Assembly: GCA_011049455.1 (NCBI GenBank)
Contig: DSBL01000082.1
Coordinates: 1-64,000 of the forward strand
From: Desulfonatronum sp.
GTDB taxonomy: Bacteria; Desulfobacterota; Desulfovibrionia; Desulfovibrionales; Desulfonatronaceae
DNA length: 64,000 nt
Direction: 5' to 3'
This document shows, piece by piece, positions 47,495 to 57,417 of this stretch. Both the position numbers and the translations under genes were made by a program. The notes beneath the pieces are model-generated. The model searched no databases and was not told the origin of the DNA. It was given only the letters and a program-made list of their open reading frames with translations. The number at the start of each line of letters is the position of its first letter. The first letter of the stretch is position 1.

Positions 47495-49699
47495 ATGAGA
47501 GATCTTTTTAAGACCACGCGATTGACGACAACAGCCGGCGGCAAGGAAATGATCATCGAGACCGGACGCATGGCCAACCAAGCCGACGGCGCGGTTTGGG
47601 TGCAGTGCGGCGATACAGTGGTATTGGTCACTGCCGTGGCCCAGCCCCTGGACCGGGATGTTTCCTTCCTGCCCCTGACCGTCAATTATCAAGAAATGTC
47701 ATACGCCGCCGGGCAGATTCCCGGTAATTTTTTCAGGCGCGAAATCGGTCGTCCCAGTGATCGGGAAACCCTGGTTTCCCGAGTCATCGATCGGCCCATT
47801 CGGCCGCTGTTTCCCAAGAAATTTCCCATGGAAATTCAGGTCATCGCCACGGTACTTTCAGCGGACCCGGACAACGATCCGGACGTTCTGGCCCTTACCG
47901 GGGCCTCCGCGGCCCTGCACCTGTCCAAGATTCCTTTTCTTGGGCCTGTGGCCGGGATCCGAGTTGGTTGCGTCGAAGGCAAGTTCATACTCAACCCCAG
48001 CTTCAAGGAACTCGGAGAAAGCACCCTGAACATGATCATGGCCGCGACCCGTGACGCCGTGGTCATGGTCGAGGCCGGCGCAAACTTCGTGCCCGAGGCG
48101 CTGATCACCGAGGCCCTGGAATGGGGACAGACCAAGATCCTGCCGCTTTTGGACATGCAGGAAGAGCTGCGCGAAAAAGTCGGCAAACCCAAGATCGCTC
48201 CAAAATTGTCCATCATCGCCCCGGAACTAACCGCGGCAGTGCGTGCGATTGCCGAACCCAAACTGGAAAAAGTCCTGCGGATCCCTGAAAAGCAGGAACG
48301 CAAGGAAGCTCAGAGAACCGTGCAACAGGACGTGCTTCAAGGGTTGCTGGAACAGGGCGTGGACATCCAGGCCCTGGCCTCCCAAGTAGAGGAAATCATG
48401 GAGATCCTGGAAAAGGAGCTGATGCGTACCCGCATCCACAAGGAGCATAAGCGCCTGGACGGCCGCGATCTGACCACGGTCCGGCCCATTGGCATCCAGG
48501 TCGGCCTGCTTCCCAGGACTCACGGTTCGGCCTTGTTCGCCAGGGGCGAAACCAAGGTCCTGGCTGTGGCCACCATGGGCAGCACCCGGGACGAACAGCG
48601 TCTGGATACTCTCGGTGGGGAAAGCACCAAACGGTTCATGCTGCACTATAATTTTCCGCCCTATTGCGTGGGCGAGGCCCGCATTTTACGCGGACCCGGT
48701 CGCCGGGAAATCGGCCACGGCCAACTGGCCGAGCGCGCACTGTTGCCAGTACTGCCCCAACCCGAGGACTATCCCTTTACCCTGCGCATCGTCTCCGAGG
48801 TTATGGAAAGCAACGGCTCTTCCTCTATGGCCACGGTCTGCGGGGCTTCCCTGGCATTGATGGATGCGGGCGTACCCATTTCCGAGCCGGTGGCCGGCAT
48901 TGCCATGGGCCTGATCAAGGAAGGGGAAGACTTTTTGGTGCTGACGGATATTCTAGGAGCAGAGGATCACCTGGGTGACATGGATTTCAAGGTCGCGGGG
49001 ACGGCCCGCGGGGTCACCTCGCTGCAAATGGACATCAAGATCGCCGGAATCCCCACCAATGTGCTCAGCCGGGCCCTGGATCAAGCCAGGCAGGCCAGGC
49101 TGCACATTCTCGGTGAGATGGCCAAGGCGTTGGACAAGCCGCGTGAGGAGCTGTCGCCCTATGCCCCGCAACTCAGCGTGGTGAACATCAATCCGGAAAA
49201 AATCCGCGAGGTGATCGGCCCCGGCGGAAAGACTGTCAAGGCCATCACCGCGGCCACTGGAGCGTCCATCGACATCGACGATTCCGGGAAGATCTCCATT
49301 TTCGCGCCCACCAAGGACGCCTTGGACTTGGCCGTGGACATGGTTACCTTCTACAACCAAGTGCCGGAAATCGGCAAGGATTATATCGGGCGGGTGAAGA
49401 AGGTCATCGAATTCGGAGCGGTAGTGGAGATTCTGCCCGGCGTGGAAGGCTTGGTCCATGTTTCCCAGCTGGACACCTCGCGGGTGGAGCAGCCGTCGGA
49501 CGTTGTCCAGCTCGGCCAGGAATTGAAGGTCAAGGTCATCGAGGTGGAACCCTCGGGCCGCGTGCGCTTGTCCCGCAAGGCCGTGATCATGGAGGAACGC
49601 GGGGAGGTTTTTGATATGGCCTCTGCGGTCAGACCCTCAGGACCCCGCCGGGACAGCGGGCGTGACCGTGGACGCGGAGACCGGCAGCGCCGTTCCTGA
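47495..49699 (+). CDS. pnp: Polyribonucleotide nucleotidyltransferase (PNPase)
   Basis: 734 aa. Two RNase PH domains (first ending before about residue 210, second with DGRDLTTVRPI, GETKVLAVATMG, FPPYCVGEARILRGPGRREIGHGQLAERAL), then KH (IREVIGPGGKTVKAITAATGASIDI) and S1 (GRVKKVIEFGAVVEILPGVEGLVHVSQL) domains. The arginine-rich tail (DSGRDRGRGDRQRR) is unusual for enteric PNPase but common here. It degrades RNA 3' to 5' with phosphate. Confidence 0.98.
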   Translation: MRDLFKTTRLTTTAGGKEMIIETGRMANQADGAVWVQCGDTVVLVTAVAQPLDRDVSFLPLTVNYQEMSYAAGQIPGNFFRREIGRPSDRETLVSRVIDRPIRPLFPKKFPMEIQVIATVLSADPDNDPDVLALTGASAALHLSKIPFLGPVAGIRVGCVEGKFILNPSFKELGESTLNMIMAATRDAVVMVEAGANFVPEALITEALEWGQTKILPLLDMQEELREKVGKPKIAPKLSIIAPELTAAVRAIAEPKLEKVLRIPEKQERKEAQRTVQQDVLQGLLEQGVDIQALASQVEEIMEILEKELMRTRIHKEHKRLDGRDLTTVRPIGIQVGLLPRTHGSALFARGETKVLAVATMGSTRDEQRLDTLGGESTKRFMLHYNFPPYCVGEARILRGPGRREIGHGQLAERALLPVLPQPEDYPFTLRIVSEVMESNGSSSMATVCGASLALMDAGVPISEPVAGIAMGLIKEGEDFLVLTDILGAEDHLGDMDFKVAGTARGVTSLQMDIKIAGIPTNVLSRALDQARQARLHILGEMAKALDKPREELSPYAPQLSVVNINPEKIREVIGPGGKTVKAITAATGASIDIDDSGKISIFAPTKDALDLAVDMVTFYNQVPEIGKDYIGRVKKVIEFGAVVEILPGVEGLVHVSQLDTSRVEQPSDVVQLGQELKVKVIEVEPSGRVRLSRKAVIMEERGEVFDMASAVRPSGPRRDSGRDRGRGDRQRRS

Positions 49700-49726
49700 T
49701 ATGATTATGAATGCATTCATTCCAAA

Positions 49727-49757
49727 GAAAAGGCGCTCCGGCGCCTTTTCTTTTTTT
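49727..49757 (+). terminator. Intrinsic terminator after pnp
   Basis: A perfect 10-bp stem GAAAAGGCGC/GCGCCTTTTC around a TCCG loop is followed by seven T residues. It closes the rimP-pnp superoperon. Confidence 0.93.
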
Positions 49758-49800
49758 GACCCCTTGTCTGTCCCGGATTTTGTTCATAAAGGGTCGAGAA

Positions 49801-50595
49801 ATGGTCACGCAACAACAGAACCCGCAAAAAATAGCCATTGGTCGGCAACTGCGGCATTGCTCCTCGGTGTTTTGTCTTGGCGCCAGGACCAACCTTTCGG
49901 ACTACTCCGCCGATGAACTGGCCCTGATCCGCGAGGCCCCCAAGATCTATTTTCCGACCGGATTGCTGGCCGAACCTCTGGCCGCCCTTGGTAAGCTCAC
50001 TTTTCCCAGCATTCAGACCTATCGCTTTGCCGGGAATAAAATTCTGCAAACCCATCTGTTTCAATTGCTCGGACTGCCCATGCCCCGCACCAGAGTCTAC
50101 TACGGCCCGCGACAACAGACCCGCATCGCGCAGGATTTTTCCCTGCCTTTGATCGCCAAAGTTCCGCGCAATTCCTCCCGGGGGCTGGGCGTCTTCCTGA
50201 TCCGCACCCAGGCTGAATTGCAGGGTTTCATCGCAGCGGATCATCCCGCATACATCCAGGAATATCTGCCCATCACCCGGGATCTGCGTGTGGTCATTCT
50301 AGGTCGGCGAATCGTCCATGCCTATTGGCGACAAGCCCCGCCTGAGGACTTTCGCAGCAACGTGTCCCAGGGAGGGCGAATCAGTTTTGCCGATGTGCCG
50401 GCTTCAGCCCTTGAACTGGCTCTGGATGCGGCCAAGCGTTGCGGATTCGATCATGTTGGTATGGATTTGTGCGAGCATGGGGGCCGATTTTTTTTTCTCG
50501 AGGCGAACATGACCTTTGGGCTGAAAGGGTTTCGCGTTGCGGGATTGGATTTCAAGGCCATCCTTAGGGACATGGTGGAAAATAATGAAGTCTAA
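49801..50595 (+). CDS. ATP-grasp (RimK-like) domain protein
   Basis: 264 aa from ATG 49801; the track start lies across the pnp terminator. The ATP-grasp fold is seen in LPLIAKVPRNSSRGLGVFLIRT, YIQEYLPITRDLRVVILGRRIVHAYWRQ and GMDLCEHGGRFFFLEANMTFGLKGF. Members ligate amino acids or similar groups to a carboxylate; the substrate is unknown. It overlaps the following glycosyltransferase by 11 bp, so the two likely act in one pathway, possibly surface glycan or peptide modification. Confidence 0.82.
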   Translation: MVTQQQNPQKIAIGRQLRHCSSVFCLGARTNLSDYSADELALIREAPKIYFPTGLLAEPLAALGKLTFPSIQTYRFAGNKILQTHLFQLLGLPMPRTRVYYGPRQQTRIAQDFSLPLIAKVPRNSSRGLGVFLIRTQAELQGFIAADHPAYIQEYLPITRDLRVVILGRRIVHAYWRQAPPEDFRSNVSQGGRISFADVPASALELALDAAKRCGFDHVGMDLCEHGGRFFFLEANMTFGLKGFRVAGLDFKAILRDMVENNEV

Positions 50596-52255
50596 AGGCC
50601 ATCGTCCGCTTCGTCTTTGCCTGGTCAGCTGTTCCCTGGCCCCCGCGTTTCGAAAACTCGGGCACGAGGTTCTGGCCTTGCGGCCCAACCCCGGTGTATG
50701 CGATTTTCCCCGCCTTTTACGCGTCAAAAACTTCTCCCCGGACATCATCATTCAACAGGAAAGTCTGGGACCGCGGATTCTGCTATGCGGGCTGGAGTCG
50801 ATTCCTTGTCTCAAGGTGTTCTGGTCCATTGACACCCATTTGAATGCCTTTTGGCAGGAAGAATACGCTCGTCTGTTCGATCTGACCTTGTCCACGCAAA
50901 AACGCTGGGCCGATTGCCTCCGGCGCTGGGGACCGATCAACACGGCTTGGCTGCCCTGGTTTGGTCAGCGTCTTCTCTGGAAACCCTGGAAGGATCGGAC
51001 CAGGCAGATGGCTTTTGTCGGCCGGGTCACGGAGCACAGGCCCTCACGCAAGCGTTTCGTCGAGTTCCTGCAGGAGCGTTTCGGTCTGGAGCCTATTCAA
51101 GACGTGAGTTTTGAGGAAATGCTGCAGATCTACCGGCAAACCCGGCTGGCTCCCAACGAGGCCATTTTCGGGGAAATCAACTTCCGGGTCTTTGAGGCGG
51201 CGTCTTGCGGCTGCCTGGTGTTCAACCAGGCTGGCATCCCCGGGCTGGAGGATATCCTGACCCCTGACCGTGAAATCGTGGTTTTCACCCATGCCCTGGA
51301 GCTGGCCGCCAAGATTTCACGTTTCCTGAACAATCCAATGGAAGCCGAGCGCATGGCCAAGGCCGCCTGGGCCAGAATACAGGATTCTCACCTGCCTGTG
51401 CACCGTGCCCAAAAACTGCTGGCCTTGGCGCAGGACATCATCACCTCCACCGCCCAGGTCGATAACCACGTCCAGGCCAGGGGAACCCAATCCTGGACAC
51501 TGGCCCTGTACAGGCTCTGGCAGGCTAAACGGGCGCCTGTAAATGGCGATCATTTGCGGGACATGCTTCTGGCGTTGCCTGAATCGTCCGAAAAAAGAGT
51601 CGCGTTGATGGGTTTCTGGACTGGTATGCAAGAGAAGAAAACACTTGCTCATTCCCTTTCAGGGATGCTTCAGTCCAACCACTATCAGGGTAATGCCTTG
51701 GTAAATCAGGTTGCGTCCCTGGCCGCCCTGCAACTGGGAGACACGACCATGGCCAAAGCCTTTTGGCTGCGGCATCGGGCAACAAGTGCGCTTGGCTGCA
51801 TCACACCCGGATCAGCCATGGAGTTCTATCTCGCTTGGGCCAGGGAATGGCAGCGGCTCGGCCGGCCGGCTCGGCCCGGCCTGCCCTTTGACCATGAACG
51901 CCATTTGCCGGAAAGCGCCCTGGAATGTCTGATCATGGCGCACCGGCTGGATTCCCGGAACATGGACGTTTGTCGACGTATAGACGCCTTACTGGATAAG
52001 CAGTCGGGCTTTGAGCCGCTGCGCCTGTCCCTGCTTTCGCATTTGACTCTGCACCAGCGGCAGGACTGGCTGGCCAGCCTCAAACTGGGGCTGGTCAACC
52101 TGCAAGGATTCAGGCTAAAACAAGGACTTGAGGAAATCGTGCTGGCCGAACAACACGCCGGTAGACAGAGCCAGGCCCAGAAGTTCCGGGACGCCCTGGC
52201 GGTGATCGACTCAAACGGCTTGATTCGACAAACCTTGTTTTCGAGATCATTTTAA
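50585..52255 (+). CDS. Glycosyltransferase (CgeB/DUF3880-like) with helical C-terminal region
   Basis: 556 aa from ATG 50585. The N-terminal half has the DUF3880-type segment (LKVFWSIDTHLNAFWQEEYARLFDLTLS, AWLPWFGQ); the following part is a Glyco_trans_1_2 domain (NFRVFEAASCGCLVFNQAGIPGLEDIL). The last 240 residues look TPR-like without clear motif. The donor and acceptor are unknown. Related proteins often sit near flagellin or surface-glycan genes, but no such genes adjoin here. Confidence 0.78.
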   Translation: MKSKGHRPLRLCLVSCSLAPAFRKLGHEVLALRPNPGVCDFPRLLRVKNFSPDIIIQQESLGPRILLCGLESIPCLKVFWSIDTHLNAFWQEEYARLFDLTLSTQKRWADCLRRWGPINTAWLPWFGQRLLWKPWKDRTRQMAFVGRVTEHRPSRKRFVEFLQERFGLEPIQDVSFEEMLQIYRQTRLAPNEAIFGEINFRVFEAASCGCLVFNQAGIPGLEDILTPDREIVVFTHALELAAKISRFLNNPMEAERMAKAAWARIQDSHLPVHRAQKLLALAQDIITSTAQVDNHVQARGTQSWTLALYRLWQAKRAPVNGDHLRDMLLALPESSEKRVALMGFWTGMQEKKTLAHSLSGMLQSNHYQGNALVNQVASLAALQLGDTTMAKAFWLRHRATSALGCITPGSAMEFYLAWAREWQRLGRPARPGLPFDHERHLPESALECLIMAHRLDSRNMDVCRRIDALLDKQSGFEPLRLSLLSHLTLHQRQDWLASLKLGLVNLQGFRLKQGLEEIVLAEQHAGRQSQAQKFRDALAVIDSNGLIRQTLFSRSF

Positions 52256-52274
52256 ACATCATTATTCTTTGTCC

Positions 52275-53864
52275 ATGCTGGAACTGCTGCGCATTCGCCA
52301 ACTGGCCCTGATCGAAGACCTGGAACTGGAATTCGGCCCAAGTCTGAACGTGCTTACCGGAGAAACCGGCGCGGGCAAGTCCTTCATTGTGCGCGCCCTT
52401 GACTTTTTGCTGGGCGAAAAGTTGACAACGAATCTGATCCGCCCGGGCCGGGACAAAGCTCGGGTGGAGGCTTTGTTCGTCGTCGGCGATCCGGCTGCGC
52501 CCGAGGAAGTGCTCATTCGGCGAGAACTTTTCGCGGAAACCGGTCGCAGCCGAGTCTGGATCAACGACGACCTGGCCTCCCAAGACGCCCTCAAACAGTT
52601 GCGGAAAAGGCTGATCATTCATGCCAGTCAGCATTCCCAGCAACAACTGCGCTTGCCCTCCTTTCATGTCCGGCTATTGGACCGTTTTTTGTCCCAACCG
52701 GAACTGACAACCCAAAAGGAGCGCCATCTGGCCGTCTTGAGCGCCTTGGTGGAAGAAGAGGAGCAGTTGGAGGCCCGGCTCAAAGACTTGCTGGAGCGAC
52801 GTGAATTGTTGGAGTACCAGCGCGCTGAGATCGCCAAGGTCGTCCCCGTGTCGGGCGAAGAAGAGGAGCTGGAGGCTCGCAAACAAACCCTGCGCGACCA
52901 GACCTTGGTCCAGGAAAACGCCCGTTTGGCCACGGAGCTGCTTTGCGCCTCGGAAATCGGCCTGCATGAAACTCTGGGCAGGTTGCGCAAGGCTGTGAGC
53001 GAGCTTTTGGTAATTCACCCGGAACTGGGAAGCGATGCCACCGCTCTGGATTCCATGGTCGAGCAGGCCCAGGACCTGGAACGCAAACTGCGCGGCCTGT
53101 TGCGCGTCCAAAATGCCCAAAACGAATTGGAGGGCATTGAGGCCCGGTTGTGGGCCTTGGCCCAGCTGAAGCGCAAACTGAAACGGCCCCTGGCGGACAT
53201 CGTCCGGCTACGGGAGGAAATCGAGGCCAACCTGTCCCTGCTGGACTCCTCGGCCCTGGACCGCAAACATTTGGAGCGCCGCCAGGAGGCGGCCCGGAAC
53301 GAACTTGTCAAGACCCTTGAGGCCCTGGATGCGGACCGCCGTCAAACCGCCCGAACCTTGACCGAAAAATTGCATCGGGAATTGCTGGACCTTGGTTTTT
53401 CGGAACATTTGAAAATAGAATTCGCCTTTACAGCACAGGAAATTTTTCCGGGCATCATGGAAAGCCGGCCCCGGCTGCTCTGGGCACCCAACCCAGGCCA
53501 GCCTTTTCAGGCCCTGGATGAAATCGCCTCGGGCGGCGAATTGTCCCGGGTGCTTTTGGCCGTTACCGGCCTGATGGCCGATGCAAACAACCCGACCTTG
53601 ATCTTCGACGAGGTGGACGCCGGCATCGGGGGCATGACCCTGAACCGGGTAGGCGAGCGGCTGGCGAATCTGGCCAAGACCCAGCAGGTGCTTCTGATCA
53701 CTCACTGGCCGCAGTTGGCGGCCCTGGGGCAAAAGCATTTTCAGATTCGCAAGGAAGTGGTGGATGGTGCCACCTTCACACGCTGCACCCCCATGGACGG
53801 CCCTGAGCGCCAGCAGGAGCTGGAACGCATGACCGGCGGCGCCTGGAAATCCGACAACCTCTGA
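52275..53864 (+). CDS. recN: DNA repair protein RecN
   Basis: 529 aa SMC-like ATPase from ATG 52275 (TTG 52269 adds two residues). Walker [10 protein letters not shown] (about residue 33), long coiled-coil arms (about 140-380), signature [12 protein letters not shown] and Walker [26 protein letters not shown] completes the site. It bridges DNA ends in double-strand-break repair. The C-terminal arm is shorter than in E. coli. No ribosome site is obvious. Confidence 0.95.
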   Translation: MLELLRIRQLALIEDLELEFGPSLNVLTGETGAGKSFIVRALDFLLGEKLTTNLIRPGRDKARVEALFVVGDPAAPEEVLIRRELFAETGRSRVWINDDLASQDALKQLRKRLIIHASQHSQQQLRLPSFHVRLLDRFLSQPELTTQKERHLAVLSALVEEEEQLEARLKDLLERRELLEYQRAEIAKVVPVSGEEEELEARKQTLRDQTLVQENARLATELLCASEIGLHETLGRLRKAVSELLVIHPELGSDATALDSMVEQAQDLERKLRGLLRVQNAQNELEGIEARLWALAQLKRKLKRPLADIVRLREEIEANLSLLDSSALDRKHLERRQEAARNELVKTLEALDADRRQTARTLTEKLHRELLDLGFSEHLKIEFAFTAQEIFPGIMESRPRLLWAPNPGQPFQALDEIASGGELSRVLLAVTGLMADANNPTLIFDEVDAGIGGMTLNRVGERLANLAKTQQVLLITHWPQLAALGQKHFQIRKEVVDGATFTRCTPMDGPERQQELERMTGGAWKSDNL

Positions 53865-53889
53865 CCTCTTACCCTCCAAGGAGTCTCTC

Positions 53890-54852
53890 ATGTCCAATCT
53901 TCTTAAGCAACTCAGGCAATACTCCATTGTTGTCGCGGACACCGGCGACTTTGCCGGGATCAAGAAGTTCCAGCCCCAGGACGCCACCACCAATCCCAGC
54001 CTGATCGCCAAGGCCGCGACCATGCCCGAGTATCGTGACCTGGTGGACAAGACCATTGCCGACGCCAGAAAGCGGTCCACTTCGACCGAGATTTTCCTGG
54101 CGTCTGCAATGGATGGTCTGTTCGTGGCTTTTGGAGTGGAGATCCTGAAAATCGTTCCTGGCCGCGTGTCCACTGAGGTGGACGCCCGGCTCAGCTTTGA
54201 CGTGCAGGGCTCCGTGGACAAGGCCAGGACCTTGATCAGCCTGTATGAAAAGGCGGGGCAGCCGCAGGAACGGGTGCTCGTCAAATTGGCCTCCACCTGG
54301 GAGGGGATTCAGGCCGCAAAGATCCTGGCCAAAGACTCCATCCGCTGCAATATGACCCTGCTCTTTTCTTTCGCCCAGGCCGTGGCCTGCGCCGAGGCTA
54401 AAGTGCAACTTATTTCGCCGTTCGTCGGTCGGATTTTGGATTGGTTCAAGAAGCACACTGGCAAGGACGCCTACCCTGCACACGAGGATCCGGGCGTGCT
54501 CTCCGTGGCCAGGATCTACAACTATTACAAGAACCATGGGTATGCCACGGAGATCATGGGCGCCAGCTTCCGCAACTCCGGGGAGATTCTGGAACTGGCC
54601 GGCTGCGACCTGCTGACCATCAGTCCCGGGCTGCTTCAGGAACTGCACGACGCCCAGGGAGAGTTAGAGCGCAAACTCAGCCCGGAAAAAGCCAAGGCCA
54701 ACCAAGAAGACAAACTCTCCCTTGACGAAAAAGCTTTTCGCTGGATGCTCAACGAGGACCAAATGGCCACGGAAAAACTGGCCGAAGGCATCCGGCTGTT
54801 CGCCGCGGATGCAATCAAGCTGGAGAAGATGATCCTGAGCGAGATGAAGTGA
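53890..54852 (+). CDS. tal: Transaldolase
   Basis: 320 aa, the TalB subfamily length. [13 protein letters not shown] at the N-terminus, the Schiff-base lysine in [16 protein letters not shown] and [14 protein letters not shown] are diagnostic. It moves dihydroxyacetone units between sugar phosphates in the pentose phosphate pathway. AAGGAG precedes the ATG. No other pentose phosphate gene is adjacent. Confidence 0.96.
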   Translation: MSNLLKQLRQYSIVVADTGDFAGIKKFQPQDATTNPSLIAKAATMPEYRDLVDKTIADARKRSTSTEIFLASAMDGLFVAFGVEILKIVPGRVSTEVDARLSFDVQGSVDKARTLISLYEKAGQPQERVLVKLASTWEGIQAAKILAKDSIRCNMTLLFSFAQAVACAEAKVQLISPFVGRILDWFKKHTGKDAYPAHEDPGVLSVARIYNYYKNHGYATEIMGASFRNSGEILELAGCDLLTISPGLLQELHDAQGELERKLSPEKAKANQEDKLSLDEKAFRWMLNEDQMATEKLAEGIRLFAADAIKLEKMILSEMK

Positions 54853-55012
54853 CATTTTACCAAGAAGCCTTTTCCTTTGGACGTTGTTCCCGACGGAAAA
54901 CAGAACCCGGAGGCGGAATGTCATGCCATGGATTTTGCGTCGCCCGGCTCGAGGAGCCGAACGAATGATCGCAATCCGTTATCGTCCAATGCGATAATCA
55001 CGGGAGGGACCG

Positions 55013-55633
55013 ATGAAGCGCCTTACTTCCTTGATTACGATTGCGTCCGTGTTTTTTTTCGCCGTAGCGTGGACAGGCCGGGCCGAATTTCCGGGCGGCG
55101 ACGGACGGTCCTGGGCCTGGAATCACGCACCCCAGCGGTTCCCCTCTCGCCCGGGGGGAGTTTTTGCGCGGCCTGATCATCCCCAAAGGCCTGCCCCTTA
55201 CGGATTCTTTTTCCATGGCCACCGCCCGCCTGCGCACATGCACCACCCTTTCCCTCGTCCTGTGCGACCCGGCCGTCCTCCCGGATCGCACCTTGAATTC
55301 CCCGCTCATCCGTTCTTTTTTCCGCTTCTTCCCTACCCGTTGTATCTGCCGCACTATGAACCCGACCCTCTGCTTCCCTGGATCGACGACAGGACACTGC
55401 TCCCGGCTGGAAGGCTGCTTTTGTTGGCGGATCCGGTGCATGCCCAGGCCTTTGTGGACGGATATCCCCTGGAGCGGAATTCGGACCTTTCCTATGAGGT
55501 GGGGCTATTGGAGGGCGAGCACCAGGTGGAGGTTACGGCCGAAGGGTATACGCCCTTCCAGGACACGGTTTTGATCCGGGGCGGCCGAGTGTTGCGTCTG
55601 AACATCCGCCTGGAGCGAGCCTGGGAGCCTTAG
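55013..55633 (+). CDS. Secreted Pro/His-rich protein with C-terminal PEGA-like domain
   Basis: 206 aa. A signal peptide (LTSLITIASVFFFAVAWTGRA) precedes about 90 residues rich in Pro, His, Arg and Phe (HGHRPPAHMHHPFPRP) with low complexity. The C-terminal 70 residues (LLLLADPVHAQAFVDGYPLE ... GLLEGEHQVEVTAEGYTPFQDTVLIRGG) follow a PEGA-type beta pattern, found in surface and wall proteins. GGGAGG lies upstream of the ATG. Function is unknown. The 160 bp between tal and this gene show nothing clear. Confidence 0.72.
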   Translation: MKRLTSLITIASVFFFAVAWTGRAEFPGGDGRSWAWNHAPQRFPSRPGGVFARPDHPQRPAPYGFFFHGHRPPAHMHHPFPRPVRPGRPPGSHLEFPAHPFFFPLLPYPLYLPHYEPDPLLPWIDDRTLLPAGRLLLLADPVHAQAFVDGYPLERNSDLSYEVGLLEGEHQVEVTAEGYTPFQDTVLIRGGRVLRLNIRLERAWEP

Positions 55634-55673
55634 AACGATCAAGACGTAAGATCAGTACGCAGCGTCCTGATTA

Positions 55674-56414
55674 TTACTCAAGCCTCCCGCAGCGCAGGCG
55701 TCCGCGCAGCTCCCGCCAGCCGGGCAGGAACCGGTCCATGAGGGTGGTGAAACGTTTGTTGTGAGACGGCTCCAGAAGATGGGCCATCTCATGGACCACG
55801 ACATATTCCAAGAGTTGCGGCGTCCGCGCGGTCAAACCTGTGTTCAGGCGGATCGTCCCCTTGCAATGGCTGCAACTGCCCCAGCGGGTCTTCATTCTGC
55901 GCACGAAGACCCGCGCAACCTTGACCCCCATGACCGGCTCCCATTTGGCGATCAAGGACTGGGCCGCCTTCCTCACTTCTTCTCTGCGCCACTGTTCCAC
56001 GATCTTGCGCCTATCGGTCGCATCCGTCCCCGGCCGCACATGAAGGATCAGGCGGGACGGATCCAATTCCACGAACGGCGGGCGGTCCTCTTCCACGACG
56101 CGGAGCAGACGGGGTGCGCCCCAGACATGCAGGGTTTCCCTGTCCAGATACTGAAGGGGCGGGGGAAGCCTCCGTGCGTTGATCATTTCCCGGTGCCTGC
56201 TGATCCAGTCCAGCCTGGAATCGATGAAGGCATGGACGGACTCCAGGCTCATGCGCCTGGGCGCGGACACGCGGACCTCTCCGGCGGGGGGCAGGACCCG
56301 CAGGTAGATGTTTTTGATCCTCTTGAAGGTCACCTCCACGCAGATGCCGCCGACGTTGATCCGTCCGTCCAGCTTGTTTTCGGGTGCTTCAAGGGTGAAA
56401 CGGAATGTGAGCAT
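55674..56414 (-). CDS. YgjP-family metallopeptidase (DUF45/M48-like)
   Basis: 246 aa. The zinc motif HEMAH (about residue 204, with VVHEMAHLLEPSHNKRF) and the family segment TRWGSCSHCKGTIRLNTGL are clear. The N-terminal half carries the usual RVSAPRRMS region. YgjP-like proteins are soluble and of unknown substrate, sometimes adjacent to type I restriction genes; none is seen here. It converges with the PEGA gene. The start ATG 56414 has no strong ribosome site. Confidence 0.9.
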   Translation of the reverse strand: MLTFRFTLEAPENKLDGRINVGGICVEVTFKRIKNIYLRVLPPAGEVRVSAPRRMSLESVHAFIDSRLDWISRHREMINARRLPPPLQYLDRETLHVWGAPRLLRVVEEDRPPFVELDPSRLILHVRPGTDATDRRKIVEQWRREEVRKAAQSLIAKWEPVMGVKVARVFVRRMKTRWGSCSHCKGTIRLNTGLTARTPQLLEYVVVHEMAHLLEPSHNKRFTTLMDRFLPGWRELRGRLRCGRLE

Positions 56415-56818
56415 ATCCTCTTCGAATGTTTGGTATTGTGCTGTCTTATACTGTTTCCAACTCGATGTTTCACTTTCGGGATCGGAATCGACGCTTCGCC
56501 ATCGCTATCTGGATCACAGTCAGGTTATACGCATCCAAACATTATCGATCCCGATTCCGATTCCGTCGCTGCAATAGTATTTGCTCGAGCCTATAATGCA
56601 GTGTTGAATGAGATCGGGATTAATCGTAACGACAAGCTCGGGTATGAACCAGCGCATCGCTGATCAGATGGAGCATAGGTGCCGGGATGTGAAGCCGAGG
56701 GAGCATCGGGAGTGAGAAGATTAAGAGTCAGGATTGGATTTGACCCATTTTTCGTTTCGGCTGCGGGCATGTGTCTGATCATGCCCGCAGCCGGGCGAGG
56801 TTGCGCCGGAGGGGATCG
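56415..56818. other. Non-coding stretch with hairpin and simple repeats
   Basis: No credible gene. The first part has CGATTCCGATTCCG-type simple repeats and their complement, about 50 bp apart. GGATTGGATTTGACCC (56731-56746) is the complement of a GGGTCAAATC motif like that at 2366. A perfect 14-bp inverted repeat CGGCTGCGGGCATG-N8-complement spans 56758-56793, 26 bp past the dodecin stop, but no T-tract follows on the dodecin strand. Confidence 0.55.
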
Positions 56819-57034
56819 TTATTCCTTGGGCTGATACTTGAAGGACAGGGTCACCCTGGCCCGATAGGCCACGATTTTTGCCCCTTCGATCTTGGCGTCG
56901 AGCTTCTGCACCTCGGCGACACGCAGATCGCGAAGGGTCTTTGAAGCCTTGCTCACCACATTCTGCACCGCGTCCTCCCAGGATGTCGGACTCGTCCCCA
57001 CCAGTTCGATGATTTTGTACACGCTGTCGGACAT
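56819..57034 (-). CDS. Dodecin family flavin-binding protein
   Basis: 71 aa from ATG 57034, with GGGAGG 5 nt upstream; the track start adds 34 residues. VYKIIELVGTSPTSWEDAVQNVV and VYRARVTLSFKY-like strands (AYRARVTLSFKYQ) fit the small beta-alpha-beta-beta dodecin fold, with the flavin-stacking tryptophan in TSWEDA. The dodecamer stores flavin or related cofactors. Its promoter is proposed separately. Confidence 0.94.
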   Translation of the reverse strand: MSDSVYKIIELVGTSPTSWEDAVQNVVSKASKTLRDLRVAEVQKLDAKIEGAKIVAYRARVTLSFKYQPKE

Positions 57035-57144
57035 GGCTGCCTCCCTTGTCTGGTTTTTTTGTGACAAGCCCCGGTGGATGAATGCTTTTCCTGAACACAC
57101 TGCCTCCGACGTTCTTGGCCGGGACTCTTTTGACAACTATTGAT

Positions 57145-57173
57145 AAAATAACCCATTCCAACTCCCCTTGCAA
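57145..57173 (-). promoter_or_regulatory. Candidate sigma-70 promoter of the dodecin gene
   Basis: TTGCAA (57173-57168) and TATTTT (57150-57145) on the minus strand are separated by 17 nt. The leader to the ATG is about 105 nt. It lies directly beside the 20-bp direct repeats. Confidence 0.4.
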
Positions 57174-57174
57174 C

Positions 57175-57226
57175 GCAACATTTGCTACTGATATGCAACA
57201 TTTGCTACTGATATGCAACATTTGCT
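57175..57226. repeat. 20-bp direct repeats (2.6 copies) upstream of the dodecin promoter
   Basis: GCAACATTTGCTACTGATAT occurs twice in perfect tandem, followed by GCAACATTTGCT. Its position just upstream of a candidate -35 box would suit activator binding sites on adjacent helical faces, about two turns apart. The rest of the 383-bp gap (57035-57417) shows no gene; a short TTGCT-N8-AGCAA inverted repeat lies near 57376. Confidence 0.75.
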
Positions 57227-57417
57227 TAAAGGTTTGGCCCGCAGCAAAGTGGGCAGGGGGCGAATCTCGCCTTGACCCTTGAAGCAAGCAAACACGGTCG
57301 CGCCGTTTTCAAGACCGGGTATCTCTCTTCGCCTCGCGGACAGGAGCATTGATTCTTGAAACGAATGACAGCTCTTTGCTTGATATTGAGCAAGTGATGT
57401 TTTAACGATTGTATCAA

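Noticed and set aside
54877-55176. 99-aa ORF after tal
   Set aside because: It overlaps the PEGA gene in another frame, lacks a ribosome site and shows no family features.
56758-56793. Intrinsic terminator for the dodecin gene
   Set aside because: The 14-bp stem is perfect, but the strand carrying dodecin continues with AAACGAAAA rather than a T-tract, so it is listed only as an inverted repeat.
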